From: Elusimicrobiales bacterium
GTDB lineage: Bacteria; Elusimicrobiota; Elusimicrobia; Elusimicrobiales; UBA9959
Reading direction: 5' to 3'
Length of the DNA: 64,000 nucleotides
NCBI GenBank assembly: GCA_028713125.1
Contig: JAQTOU010000001.1
Location: 204,273-268,272 of the forward strand
The first letter of the stretch is position 1, and each line of letters begins with the position of its first letter. The position numbers were made by a program, and so were the translations under genes. The notes under the pieces are model-generated. The model was not told where the DNA came from. It was given only the letters and a program-made list of their open reading frames with translations, and did no database searches. Shown one piece after another: positions 17,101 to 25,085 of this stretch.

Positions 17101-18340
17101 CCCCGTAGTCTGAGCGGATGCTGCCGCGCACATGCAGCTTCTCGCGCGGTGTGTCGGTGCCTATGCCCACATTGAAAGGAGTGCTTTGCTGAAGCAGCAA
17201 ATTGTAGCCGTTCTCGGCCATGATCTCATTGAGCCGGTTGGTCCAGCTGGAATAGTCGCCTATCGAAACCCGCCCGCCGCGCACCCCGCCTTCCGCGGCG
17301 ATATCGGCGCCGGAATGGATCATCGAAGTGGGAGCCGCGATCCCGACCCCGAAGAAATCGTTGCTGTGTATCCTGGCCCTCTCCCCCCCGTTAGAGTTGA
17401 AAGTTATAACATTGTCTGTTTCGCCCAGGGAAATGTTTTCCGAATTAGAACCGGTGACCTTCCCCCCCTCCACGATCAGGTCCTGCTTGATATTAAGCTC
17501 GCCATCGGTACGGTCGTATATACCTTCGTTACCGACGTAAAGAGACCCGTTAACGTCAAGCCTGCCCATTGGCACAGGGGCCCCTATCCCGACATTGCCG
17601 GCGTTCGTGATACGCATTTTCTCGCCAGCTCCGACCACATTGGGAAGCCCGAACAGGATATTATCAGATCCTATGCTGTCAGTATTAGCCACTATCGTGG
17701 CGTCGGCGGAGCTGGTAATACCGCCGACCACGCCGCCGATAAGAGCGGAGGGTTGGGAGCTGCCGTCGGGGTATCTTATTACACCGCCGTTGATCATTTC
17801 GATGTCGCCGTCCACAGTCAGCTTGGTCCCCGGCTTTATGGTCCCGCCTATCCCCACGCTCGCGCCGGTATTAGTGGCGAGGTAGACCTGGTAGCCCGCC
17901 GTGATAGAGGTGACTATGACGGCGGAGCCGTCCTCCAGCTTCTTCGCGACATGCGCGTAGGCGACGCTGTTGAGCGGCTCGCGCGGGCTCAGGGTATCGC
18001 TCTCCACCTGCACCTCGATATAAAGCTTCTGTCCGCCGGTAAAGATCGATATGGGCGGGGTCAGGTCAGCGCTGAAAATACCCTGCGCCGCCTGCACTGT
18101 GATCTCCGGGCTCTCCCACAGGCAGGGCTGGCCCGGGGAGCCGCACGCCCCGCCGTTGGTCGCCAGCGTATTGAAGAGGCGGAAATGGAGATGGACCGGC
18201 CCGGTGATGGGGGCATTGTCCCGCTCCAGGCGGCCCTGGTAGCTTATGTTGCCGGGGACGCTCCCGGGGGTGATCTCTCCGGCGAGCGCCGCCGCCGGCA
18301 GCCACAGCGCCGCCGCGGTTAGGAAGATAAATTTTTTCAT
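14186..18340 (-). CDS. Giant secreted tail-fibre-like repeat protein
   Basis: The product is about 1384 aa with a signal peptide (MKKFIFLTAAALWLPAAALA). An N-terminal beta domain (GNISYQGRLERDNAPITGP) is followed by more than 1000 residues of Gly/Asn/Thr-rich repeats. These include units like VGIGT(D/E)TPxxKLxVxG, as in phage tail fibres and large bacterial adhesins, and later VTKGGTGxAT units. No C-terminal autoproteolytic S74 chaperone or transmembrane barrel is visible. I choose ATG 18340, which has an AAGGTGA site; a GTG at 18349 is possible. It is preceded by a small sorting-domain protein and probably forms an extracellular fibre or adhesin, which is inference. Confidence 0.8.
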   Translation of the reverse strand: MKKFIFLTAAALWLPAAALAGEITPGSVPGNISYQGRLERDNAPITGPVHLHFRLFNTLATNGGACGSPGQPCLWESPEITVQAAQGIFSADLTPPISIFTGGQKLYIEVQVESDTLSPREPLNSVAYAHVAKKLEDGSAVIVTSITAGYQVYLATNTGASVGIGGTIKPGTKLTVDGDIEMINGGVIRYPDGSSQPSALIGGVVGGITSSADATIVANTDSIGSDNILFGLPNVVGAGEKMRITNAGNVGIGAPVPMGRLDVNGSLYVGNEGIYDRTDGELNIKQDLIVEGGKVTGSNSENISLGETDNVITFNSNGGERARIHSNDFFGVGIAAPTSMIHSGADIAAEGGVRGGRVSIGDYSSWTNRLNEIMAENGYNLLLQQSTPFNVGIGTDTPREKLHVRGSIRSDYGVIAATGAFSGDVSVTGDFRALGNYKEVFLTSTTIYGNSKIYGDLLITGGIGSMAGMPAYIASTQTFSGGNTFLGQVAVSSDAAVSNRLGAGVMDFDFAGSKYLQVGDNKTPFAYDNSLVYLVAGSSAEAKIGFYRGTVSGTNPPIEMARLETQSGNLMPNLALVVNGQVKTLTDSTYHRIQNSVVWISTGYAGTPSIFVSSSMGNVGMGTTVLDPNWRLTVDGNIRISGSGKGLIFPDGTSLVSGNLGALSVGNVSNNSDAVVQSDADQASGGDVILRAGAVDGLVLKSGGNIGVGTVNPVSKLNIRGGDLVLGTPVNPYGADSVEDLVVGGNIVFDGELLQRSASQVKLSGLLVGGDVYLSTGPGKRTGIGTETPLQRLQVAGDINIETGSGLRINNAAPSGQYLRGDGTRFSSSLIVAAELPGTIARTTETITTTSPLAGGGDLSANRTFSVGGLNSLGTANYVVGVNGGAGAWEYKNIVGVANETDITHGVGTLTIGIIDPLIVTKGGTGLATLAQGDLVYGSAANTMAALAKDTNATRYLANTGVSNAPVWDQVELTNGVSGILPSAKGGTGANLSAGAIGAVPYFSGAGVMSTLAAGTANYLLQANGAAAPTWIQSTSANLPDTIVRRDGSGNLSANVITANSFSGTIAGGSSYIQDVVGSNDGIRVKGGGGFNAGWLEIATSNNGDEPIYVRQYSDDFVTPARTATLLDASGHTSFPGYVYAQYFNTTADVVATNPEYLVGEWSSDKFLRYITPANVTVGKATALAANGTNCPVGSFARGIDASGNGENCETAITGNAATATNATTHISDVAGGVHGAVSANTGNMIVRRDASGNFSAGTITADLTGNVTGNVTGNVSGTAANVTGTVLVTKGGTGVATFTSNGVLYGNGTGAVQDTAAGAANTVLRGNGAGAAPDFGTINSNYTSGGTAAAFEVITSTQGAGTCKTMTVTNGMVSALSADHNCY

Positions 18341-18350
18341 AAGTGTCACC

Positions 18351-18884
18351 TTACCTGACTATGACTATTTTCCCTGTCTTGGTCGTGCCCTCGCCGGTCG
18401 CCACATAGAGGTACAGGCCGCTGGCCACCATCGAACCCGTCTCGTTGCGGAGGTTCCAGCCTACGCTGTCGATATTACTGTTCTTGTCTATGGTCCGGAC
18501 TTTCTCGCCGGAAACCGTGAAGATCTTTACGGTGGCGCGCAAGGTGAGGCGGGTGATAGTGACGCCCGTGCATCCTTTCGCCAAGGAACAGGGATTAGGG
18601 TAGACGTGGGCGGTAGAGACGCTCATCTGGGCCGGCCGCCAGGAATTCACTATGCCCGTGTTCACGGTGTAGCGCCCCCCGGACAGAGAGCCCGAACCGA
18701 GCTGGCCGGTGCTGCCTAAAAGCGAATAGGCCCCCCCGGTTTTCGGAGCGCTGTTGCCCACGGTAGCCAGCTCGCTTATCATTATGCGGTAAACACGCGA
18801 ACTGATGAACGCGGAAGTGTAGCTGTACAGCCCGGCCAGGACCAGGAAAGTCAAAAAAACTATGCCGGCGGCTTTTATCCTCAT
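18351..18884 (-). CDS. Exported protein with C-terminal sorting-type (FlgD-like) beta domain
   Basis: This 177-aa protein has an N-terminal hydrophobic segment (residues 5-27) and a C-terminal Ig-like domain. That domain runs from YPNPC through VKIFTVSGEKVRTI and WNLRNETGSMVASGLYLYV to TKTGKIVIVR. This pattern matches the FlgD-like/type IX-type C-terminal domain family used for surface attachment in several phyla. No secretion system of that type is in the window, so the name describes the fold only. A run of alternating TA directly abuts the ATG and may hold a promoter for a leaderless transcript. The giant fibre-like gene follows 10 bases downstream. Confidence 0.75.
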   Translation of the reverse strand: MRIKAAGIVFLTFLVLAGLYSYTSAFISSRVYRIMISELATVGNSAPKTGGAYSLLGSTGQLGSGSLSGGRYTVNTGIVNSWRPAQMSVSTAHVYPNPCSLAKGCTGVTITRLTLRATVKIFTVSGEKVRTIDKNSNIDSVGWNLRNETGSMVASGLYLYVATGEGTTKTGKIVIVR

Positions 18885-19004
18885 TATATATATATACGTG
18901 AAAACCCGCGTCGCGTCAAGGACATTTAAGTTAACTTATTGTTACAGACCTTTACGGGCGCCGCCGCGGCCTGCCCCTTGCGCAGGGCCGTCAACACCGC
19001 TAAA

Positions 19005-19013
19005 TGATATAAT
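19005..19013 (+). promoter_or_regulatory. Extended -10 promoter with leaderless geometry
   Basis: TGATATAAT (extended -10) ends only 6 bases before the GTG at 19020 and 9 before ATG 19023. Transcription would begin at or within the start codon. No ribosome binding site is present. Confidence 0.6.
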
Positions 19014-19019
19014 TTTTTA

Positions 19020-20543
19020 GTGATGCTGGAAATAACAAAGCCCGACCCCAGGATACTGGTGATCAGGATGTCGTCGCTGGGCGACATCATCCTGACGGCC
19101 CCCGTTTTCCGCAATCTCAAGGCCAGGTGGCCGGGCTCGCGCCTGGATATACTGGTCAAACCGCAGTTCCTGGAGGCGGTCTCGAAGAACGCTTTCCTGA
19201 ACCGGGCTATCCCGTTTACCGGGCTGGGAGCCGCGCTCCGGGAGATAAACGCCGCCTCTTATGACGCGATAATCGACCTGCACGATACCCCCCGCAGCCG
19301 CCTGCTCTGCGCCCTGGCGCGCGCTCCGGTAAAGCTGCGCTACCGCAAAGCGTCGACCGCGCGCCGGCTTTTCGTCGGGCTCCGCATACCTAGCCCGGCG
19401 CTGGAAAAGCACACCCTGGACCGCTACCTCGAGCCGCTGGCCGAGCTCGGCGTCCCGCTCGTGCACAGGGGGCCGGAACTCGGGGATTGGGTTCCGGGGG
19501 CCCGGAAGCCGGCTTTTAAACCGGGTCCGCTTAAGATCTGCCTGCTCCAAACCGCCTTCCTGGGCGACTGCGTCCTTACGCTTCCGCTGCTCAAGAAACT
19601 CCGGGAGGTGTTCCCGGATGCCGCCGTCTCGGTGGTCACCAGGCCGGAGACGGCCGACATCTTTTCCGCCGCCGGGCTCGCCGCGGAAATTATCGTGGAC
19701 CGGAAAAAAACCGCTCCGCGCCTGGCCGAATTCGGACGCCTGGCCCGGGAGCTGCGCTCGCGCGATTTCGACGCCGTAATAATACCCCACCGCTCCCTGC
19801 GCAGCGCCCTGCTGGCCTGGCGCGCCGGCATACCGGTTCGGGTAGGCTTCTCCTCCAGCGCGGGCAGCTTCCTGCTTACGCACAAGGTGCCTTTCTCCTG
19901 GCTGCTGCACGACGTGGAGCGCAATCTCGCCCTCCTTTCCCCCCTGGCTGAAAATCTTAAGGCTTCCTCTCCCGGGCTGCCGGCGGGGCCGGGGTCCGAC
20001 AGCGGCTCCCCGGTCCTCCCGGCGCAGCTCCCTGCCGGCACGTACAAGGCGGTAGCGGGGATAAACGCCGGCTCCGCCTGGCCCACCAAGCGCTGGCCGG
20101 CGCAGAAATGGGCCCGCCTCATAAAAAAGCTCGCCGCGGCCCATACAGGAAAAGTCCTCATGGTGGGCGGCCCCGGCGAACGCGAATGGAACGCCGAAAT
20201 AGAGCGCCTCGCCGGGCCGGAGAACTGCTTCAACCTCACCGGCAAAACCACCATGCCGGAGCTGATGGAAGCCATCCGTCCGCTTAAAGTTTTCATCTCG
20301 AACGACTCGGGCCCGATGCACATAGCCGCGGCCCTGGGCGTCCCCGCAGTAGGCGTCTTCGGGCCGACTACCCGCGAACTTGGCTTCTTCCCCTACGGCC
20401 CGGGCCACAAGGTGGTCGAGACGCCCCTGGCCTGCAGGCCCTGCGCGCTGCACGGCTCTAAAAAATGTCCGCGAGGGCACTTCCTCTGCATGCGCCTGCT
20501 GACCGTAGAAGAAGTATTTGAAGCTGCTAAAGGAGCTCTATGA
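19020..20543 (+). CDS. Heptosyltransferase (GT9) with an extra N-terminal Rossmann half
   Basis: The 507-aa product is about 150 residues longer than a normal GT9 LPS heptosyltransferase. Residues 10-150 resemble a GT9 N-terminal domain (ILVIRMSSLGDIILTAPVF). Residues 171-505 form a complete enzyme that starts again with ICLLQTAFLGDCVLTLPLL. The second unit contains the nucleotide-sugar site NDSGPMHIAAALGVPAVGVFGPT and a Cys-containing C-terminus. The second unit is probably the catalytic one, transferring heptose to the LPS core. A GTG at 19020 and an ATG at 19023 are both possible starts and no ribosome binding site is visible. The downstream deacetylase overlaps by 4 bases. Confidence 0.88.
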   Translation: MMLEITKPDPRILVIRMSSLGDIILTAPVFRNLKARWPGSRLDILVKPQFLEAVSKNAFLNRAIPFTGLGAALREINAASYDAIIDLHDTPRSRLLCALARAPVKLRYRKASTARRLFVGLRIPSPALEKHTLDRYLEPLAELGVPLVHRGPELGDWVPGARKPAFKPGPLKICLLQTAFLGDCVLTLPLLKKLREVFPDAAVSVVTRPETADIFSAAGLAAEIIVDRKKTAPRLAEFGRLARELRSRDFDAVIIPHRSLRSALLAWRAGIPVRVGFSSSAGSFLLTHKVPFSWLLHDVERNLALLSPLAENLKASSPGLPAGPGSDSGSPVLPAQLPAGTYKAVAGINAGSAWPTKRWPAQKWARLIKKLAAAHTGKVLMVGGPGEREWNAEIERLAGPENCFNLTGKTTMPELMEAIRPLKVFISNDSGPMHIAAALGVPAVGVFGPTTRELGFFPYGPGHKVVETPLACRPCALHGSKKCPRGHFLCMRLLTVEEVFEAAKGAL

Positions 20544-21358
20544 TCCTGGCCATATCGATCTCTGCGGCCGTCCTGTTCCTGGTTTTCGCGCTCAGCGCGC
20601 GCTGGACCTGGTGGCGCGCCCCGAAACCGGGCCTTAAGGCTCTCTGCTACCACAAGGTCGGCATCCCCCCGCGCGGCTCAAAGCTGAAAGAGCTCTGGGT
20701 CAGCCCGGAAAAATTCCGCGCGCAGGTAAAATACCTGCTGGATAACGGCTACTCCACGCTCCTTTTCTCCGACCTGAAAAAAATATATGAGTCAGGAGCC
20801 CAGCTCCCGGAAAAAGCTGTGCTCATAACTTTCGACGACGGCTACGAGAACAATTATACGCAGGCCTGGCCCATCCTTAAGGAGCTGGGCGCCAAAGCGA
20901 ACGTCTTCGTCGTGTTCAATACGATGGGCAAGGTTAATCTCTGGCATAACCCGGCCTCCGAGCCCTGGGTGAACATGGCAACGCGGGAACAATTGAAGGA
21001 GATGCAGGACAGCGGCGTGATAGAATACGGCTCCCATACGATGAACCACCCGCACCTTTCCGCGCTAAAACTGGAGGACGCCGCCTGGGAGATAGCGGAA
21101 TCCAAACGCCAGCTCGAGGCCGCCTTCGGGCGGGAAATGTGCGCCTTCGCCTATCCCTACGGCGACGGGGCCTATGCGCCCGCCATACGGGGGAAAGTGC
21201 TGGAGGCCGGCTATACTTTCGACTTCAGCTTCAGGCAGGGGAAGACCGCCTGGCCCTGGGACAGGAAGAACTCAACGCTCGACAGGCTCTTTATCCGCGG
21301 CGGCGACAATAACTGGGACCTGGCCCTGCAGCTCAGCCGCGGCGCTTCGCGGCTTTAG
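20540..21358 (+). CDS. Polysaccharide deacetylase family protein
   Basis: The 272-aa product has an N-terminal membrane anchor (residues 1-22) and a NodB-type carbohydrate esterase 4 domain. It shows the metal/base motif TFDDGYENN, the SHTMNHPHLS metal-binding motif, and AYPYGDGAYA. Such enzymes remove N-acetyl or similar groups from glycans, so a lipid A or core sugar in the periplasm is a plausible substrate given the LPS neighbours. The true substrate is not shown. It overlaps the GT9 gene by ATGA. Confidence 0.9.
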   Translation: MILAISISAAVLFLVFALSARWTWWRAPKPGLKALCYHKVGIPPRGSKLKELWVSPEKFRAQVKYLLDNGYSTLLFSDLKKIYESGAQLPEKAVLITFDDGYENNYTQAWPILKELGAKANVFVVFNTMGKVNLWHNPASEPWVNMATREQLKEMQDSGVIEYGSHTMNHPHLSALKLEDAAWEIAESKRQLEAAFGREMCAFAYPYGDGAYAPAIRGKVLEAGYTFDFSFRQGKTAWPWDRKNSTLDRLFIRGGDNNWDLALQLSRGASRL

Positions 21359-21389
21359 GCGCGGGCCCCGTCAGCCGCAGTTCCGCTAT

Positions 21390-21398
21390 TGCTATAAT
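21390..21398 (+). promoter_or_regulatory. Extended -10 promoter before the split DUF4254 genes
   Basis: TGCTATAAT (TATAAT at 21393-21398) lies 21 bases before the ATG at 21420. GAGAGGTG at 21406-21413 serves as ribosome binding site. No obvious -35 is present. Confidence 0.6.
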
Positions 21399-21419
21399 AT
21401 CTTCTGAGAGGTGCTGAAT

Positions 21420-21644
21420 ATGGACGACTTAGGAATAGGCAAGCTGGTCAGCGAACTGGCCATGACAAATACGGAGCTCTGGCACGAAGAGGACAAGGCC
21501 CGGGTGGGCGACGTGCCCGCGATCGCCGCGGCCAAGAAAAACATAGACAAGCTCAACCAGAAGCGCAACGACCTGATCGAGCGCATCGACGAGAAAGCCC
21601 TGGAGGCCATAAATGGCGGAAACAATAGGCAGCCTGGCCGATAA
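21420..21644 (+). CDS. DUF4254 N-terminal half, separate small protein
   Basis: This 74-aa protein matches the N-terminal part of DUF4254: [17 protein letters not shown] and [21 protein letters not shown] correspond to the family's WHxED and NQxRxDLVExID signatures. The C-terminal half is encoded by the next overlapping frame, shifted by one base, which starts 32 bases before this stop. DUF4254 proteins are single chains of about 200 aa in Bacteroidetes and often lie near LPS glycosyltransferases. Function is unknown. ATG 21420 is preferred over GTG 21411 because of the spacing to GAGAGG. Confidence 0.78.
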   Translation: MDDLGIGKLVSELAMTNTELWHEEDKARVGDVPAIAAAKKNIDKLNQKRNDLIERIDEKALEAINGGNNRQPGR

Positions 21645-21894
21645 GATCAGCATCATCCAGCTGAAAATTTTCCATATGCGCGAGCAGCTGCAGCGCGCCG
21701 ACGCCGCGGCGGAGCACAAAGCCGCCTGCGCCTCGCGCCTGGAAGTGATGGGCGTGCAGATAAAAGACCTGGAGGAGGAGCTGACAAAGCTCGTCTCCGA
21801 CGTGGCCGCCGGCCGCGTGCAGCTTAAGATCTACCGCCAGTACAAGATGTACAACGATCCGCGCTACCGCGCCAAAACCGCGGCGGCCGAATAA
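21613..21894 (+). CDS. DUF4254 C-terminal half, separate small protein
   Basis: This 93-aa protein continues DUF4254: [20 protein letters not shown] matches the family's DRLSILALKIYHMEE region. The end [20 protein letters not shown] matches the conserved YRQFKMYNDP. It is in the +1 frame relative to the first half and has its own good ribosome binding site (GGAGG at 21602-21606, 6 bases before the ATG). This argues for two coupled polypeptides rather than a sequencing frameshift. The middle is likely coiled coil. A GT9 gene follows after 2 bases. Confidence 0.8.
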   Translation: MAETIGSLADKISIIQLKIFHMREQLQRADAAAEHKAACASRLEVMGVQIKDLEEELTKLVSDVAAGRVQLKIYRQYKMYNDPRYRAKTAAAE

Positions 21895-21896
21895 AA

Positions 21897-22844
21897 ATGG
21901 GCCCGGGCATACTGATAATAGTCTTCAAGGGCATAGGCGACGTGATCCTTACTACGCCGCTCCTGCGCGCCCTTAAGACGGGCATGCCCGACTCCAGGCT
22001 TTATTTCCTCACGCGGCGGCCCTCGCTCAAGGTTCTCAAGCACAACCCGCACCTCGACGGGATCTTCTGCCGGGAGGACGGCCCGCTTTCAGCGATACGC
22101 GCCGCGGGCATAGATATCTCTTTCGACTTCATGCGCTCCTCCTCTTCCGGTTTCTACGCTCTTTTCTCCGGCGCGAAAAAGCGCCTGGCCTTCAAATACC
22201 CGGCCGGGCGGATCTTCCACAATCTCCTTCCCGAGAAGAAGACAGGCGGAGGGTATACGGTCTTCGACCGCTTGGAGCTGCTGGAGCCGCTTGGGATCCC
22301 GCAAGCCGGGCCGCAGCCGGAACTGTTCTTCGGGCCGGAGAACGCCGCCAGGGCGGACGCTTTCCTTTCAGGCGCCGGGATCGGGCCCGCTGCGTTCACC
22401 GTCACGCTCGATATAACGAGTCCCCGCGAACATCGGCGCTGGGCCCCGGAAAATTTTGCGCTGCTGGCCGACCGCCTCTCCGAAGAATACGGGGCGAAGG
22501 TGGTCTTCCTGTGGGGCCCGGGCGAGCAGAACTATGTAAAGGCCGCGATGGCCGCCGCCGCCGGAAAACATCTGCTCTGCCCCGACTTCGACCTGCTGGA
22601 CCTGGCCGCGCTGATGAAAAGGTCCGGTCTCCACGTCGGGACCAGCTCCGGCCCGATGCACGTCGCCGTCAGCCAGGGCCTCCCGACCTTTACCGTCTAT
22701 TCCCCCCAGAATTCCCCGGTCAGCTGGAGCCCACCCGGCCCCCTCCACGCCTGGGCGCAGGGCGAGCTCTCTTCGCTTCCTTTCGAAACCGTCTGGTCGC
22801 GCCTCGACTCCCATATAAAGTCCCTCAAGGGGGTCCCGGCATGA
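21897..22844 (+). CDS. Glycosyltransferase family 9 (heptosyltransferase-like)
   Basis: The 315-aa product is a normal-length GT9 enzyme. It has an N-terminal Rossmann motif ILIIVFKGIGDVILTTPLLRAL and the ADP-heptose site GTSSGPMHVAVSQGLPTFTVY near residue 245. It probably adds a sugar to the LPS core on the cytoplasmic face. Which acceptor it uses cannot be told. Its stop overlaps the lpxK start (ATGA). Confidence 0.9.
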   Translation: MGPGILIIVFKGIGDVILTTPLLRALKTGMPDSRLYFLTRRPSLKVLKHNPHLDGIFCREDGPLSAIRAAGIDISFDFMRSSSSGFYALFSGAKKRLAFKYPAGRIFHNLLPEKKTGGGYTVFDRLELLEPLGIPQAGPQPELFFGPENAARADAFLSGAGIGPAAFTVTLDITSPREHRRWAPENFALLADRLSEEYGAKVVFLWGPGEQNYVKAAMAAAAGKHLLCPDFDLLDLAALMKRSGLHVGTSSGPMHVAVSQGLPTFTVYSPQNSPVSWSPPGPLHAWAQGELSSLPFETVWSRLDSHIKSLKGVPA

Positions 22845-23932
22845 GCCCCGAACAACTGCGGGACCGGCTCCAGAGCGGCGTAGCGGGCCGCCTGCTCCTT
22901 AATACCTTGTCGGGCGCCTACCTGGCAGGCATGGCCGCCAGGAAAACTCTTTACGATATGGGCGTCCTGCGGCGCAGGCGCCTGCCGGTGCCGGTGATCT
23001 GCTTCGGAAATATTTCGGCCGGCGGGACCGGCAAAACCTCCACCGTGGTAACGACGGCGCTTGAGCTGGCCAGGTCCGGGCGCAGACCGGCGGTGCTCCT
23101 GCGCGGCTATAAGCGCAAGAACGCCTCCGGCGTGACCGTTCTCGCCAAAGGCAAGCCGGTCAGCCTCGAAGACGCCGGCGACGAGGCATTGATGCTGTAC
23201 CGCCTGCTCGAGCCGGCCGGTGTCCCGGTGCTGGTCTCCACCGACCGCTTCGCCTCCGGCATGATAGCCGCGAAGGAGCTTGGCGCCGACATAATATTGA
23301 TGGACGACGGCTTCCAGCATTTCGCCATCGAGCGCGACCTGGATATCGCGCTGGTGAACGCCACTTCCCCCTTCTCGTCCGATCACGCCCTGCCCCGGGG
23401 CAACCTGAGGGAGCCGGCCTCGGCCCTGGCGCGGGCCTCCGCCGTCATCATCACGCACTGCGAGCAGGTCCAGCAGGACGCGATCGACTCCCTCCACGCC
23501 GAGATCTCCAGGCTCGCGCCGAAAGCCGCGATAATAGAGAGCATGCACGCCCCTGAAACTTTCATAGATCCCGCCACCGCAGAGAAAGTGGACCTTAACG
23601 CGCTCAAAGGAAGGGAAGCCGTCGCTCTTTCCGGCATCGGCGATCCCGCTTCTTTCGAAGGCGCGCTGACCAAGATGAGGATAGCCCTTAGGCAGATCTG
23701 GCGCTACCCTGACCACCATGTTTTTACCGCGAAAGAGCTTGCCGCGGCGCAGCAGACGCGCGAGGGCCTGCCGGTCATAACCACCTACAAGGACTTCGCC
23801 CGCTTTCCCGAGGGGTGGCAGGAGCTGCTCGAAGGCGGGGTGCTGATTCTTTCGGTGAAGATAGTGTTCCTCTGCAATGGCTGGAAAACGCTTATGCGGC
23901 TGGTCGACGGGGCCGGAAGGAAAAGGGACTGA
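22841..23932 (+). CDS. lpxK: Tetraacyldisaccharide 4'-kinase LpxK
   Basis: LpxK phosphorylates the 4' position of the lipid A disaccharide. The 363-aa product contains the N-terminal hydrophobic anchor, PVPVICFGNISAGGTGKTS with the Walker A motif at about residues 53-61, LLRGYKRK, and DDGFQHFAIERDLDI. The frame is open well upstream, but ATG 22841 gives the usual N-terminus and overlaps the preceding GT9 gene. The stop overlaps the gmhB start (TGATG). Confidence 0.95.
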   Translation: MSPEQLRDRLQSGVAGRLLLNTLSGAYLAGMAARKTLYDMGVLRRRRLPVPVICFGNISAGGTGKTSTVVTTALELARSGRRPAVLLRGYKRKNASGVTVLAKGKPVSLEDAGDEALMLYRLLEPAGVPVLVSTDRFASGMIAAKELGADIILMDDGFQHFAIERDLDIALVNATSPFSSDHALPRGNLREPASALARASAVIITHCEQVQQDAIDSLHAEISRLAPKAAIIESMHAPETFIDPATAEKVDLNALKGREAVALSGIGDPASFEGALTKMRIALRQIWRYPDHHVFTAKELAAAQQTREGLPVITTYKDFARFPEGWQELLEGGVLILSVKIVFLCNGWKTLMRLVDGAGRKRD

Positions 23933-24537
23933 TGCGCGCCTGGCCCGTAAACATAAGAAAAGGTCCTGCCGTCCCCACCGCTTTCCTGGACCGCGACGGG
24001 ACCCTCAACCGCGACCGCGCCGGGGCCTACGTGACCCGTCCCTCCCAGCTTAAGATCTACGCCTCCGCGCCGGCCGCGCTCAGGATTATCTCGGGAAAGG
24101 GCTACCGCATAGTGGTGATAACCAACCAGTCCGGCATCGCCCGCGGGTATATGACCATGGCCGGCTCCGGCGCCATTAACCTGAAGCTCGTCCGGGAGCT
24201 CCGCCGCGAAGGCGCCGCCGTGGACGCGGTCTATTTCTGCCCCCACGGCCCGGATGAGAAGTGCGCCTGCCGCAAACCCGAGCCGGGGCTCATAAAAGAA
24301 GCGGTAAAGGACCGGCCGGCGGACATGGCACGCTCTTTCGTGGTCGGTGATAAACAATGCGACCTGCTGCTGGCGAAAAGGGCCGGGCTGAAAAGTTTTC
24401 TGGTGCTTACCGGCCAGGGAAAGGCCGCAGCGGCGGGCCGCGCCCCGGCGTACAAGAACCTCCTTGCCGTGGCCAGGGCCCTGCCGGACCTGCGCGCTGA
24501 CAAAGCCGGCCCGGCAGCAAAAAGGAAAAAAACATGA
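23932..24537 (+). CDS. gmhB: D-glycero-D-manno-heptose 1,7-bisphosphate 7-phosphatase-like HAD enzyme
   Basis: The 201-aa protein is a HAD phosphatase of the HisB-N/GmhB family. It has the nucleophile motif FLDRDGTLN, motif II VITNQSGIARGY, the zinc loop CPHGPDEKCACRKPEPG, and a C-terminal FVVGDKQCDLLLAKRAG. GmhB removes the 7-phosphate during ADP-heptose synthesis; neighbours in LPS core synthesis support that over histidine biosynthesis. The Lys-rich C-terminal tail extends beyond the domain. It overlaps lpxK by 1 base and the next gene by 4. Confidence 0.9.
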   Translation: MRAWPVNIRKGPAVPTAFLDRDGTLNRDRAGAYVTRPSQLKIYASAPAALRIISGKGYRIVVITNQSGIARGYMTMAGSGAINLKLVRELRREGAAVDAVYFCPHGPDEKCACRKPEPGLIKEAVKDRPADMARSFVVGDKQCDLLLAKRAGLKSFLVLTGQGKAAAAGRAPAYKNLLAVARALPDLRADKAGPAAKRKKT

Positions 24538-25085
24538 AAAAAAGAATTTTAGTTTCGCAGATAGTAACGCTTGTGCTGCTGATAGCGGCCCGGCCCGAAA
24601 GCTGGACGCTCTACTGGGCCGGCCTCGCCGTAATGGCCCTCGGCCAGGCGGTGCGCCTCGCCGCCAGCGCGGCGATAGTTAAATCCAAGACCCTTACGGT
24701 GACCGGCCCCTACGCCGCCGTACGAAACCCGCTTTACCTCGGGACCATGGCGATGACGGCCGGCCTCCTGGTAATGCTTTCCTCCCCCTCGCGCCCTCTC
24801 CTGACCGCCGCGATCTGGCTCTTCGCCGCGGCGGCCTTCGGCTGGATCTATTATGTGACCATCAAGGCCGAGGAAGTCTACCTCCTCTCCATTTACGGCG
24901 CGGATTTTGAGAAATACATGGCGGCCGCGCCGGCTATTCTTCCCTGTCCGCGCGGCCTGGCCGGTTTCTTCGACGTTTCCGCCTACTCCGGAGAGGTCTT
25001 CCGGAAAAATAAAGAGTGGCGCGGGATGACCGCCGCTTTAGCCCTCGCCATCTTCGTAGCCGCCCGCATCAAATATGGTTTTTAA
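24534..25085 (+). CDS. Isoprenylcysteine carboxyl methyltransferase-type membrane methyltransferase
   Basis: The 183-aa protein has several membrane segments and the signature TGPYAAVRNPLYLGTM of the ICMT/phospholipid methyltransferase family, followed by EEVYLLSIYGADFEKY. Bacterial members methylate small or lipid substrates with SAM, mostly of unknown identity. Its place between gmhB and a DUF3108 gene suggests an envelope role, which is inference. It overlaps gmhB by 4 bases and the next gene by 11. Confidence 0.85.
   Translation: MKKRILVSQIVTLVLLIAARPESWTLYWAGLAVMALGQAVRLAASAAIVKSKTLTVTGPYAAVRNPLYLGTMAMTAGLLVMLSSPSRPLLTAAIWLFAAAAFGWIYYVTIKAEEVYLLSIYGADFEKYMAAAPAILPCPRGLAGFFDVSAYSGEVFRKNKEWRGMTAALALAIFVAARIKYGF

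Noticed and set aside
21420-21894. The DUF4254 split as a sequencing frameshift
   Set aside because: The second frame has its own well-placed GGAGG and start codon, so a real split is more likely, though not proven.
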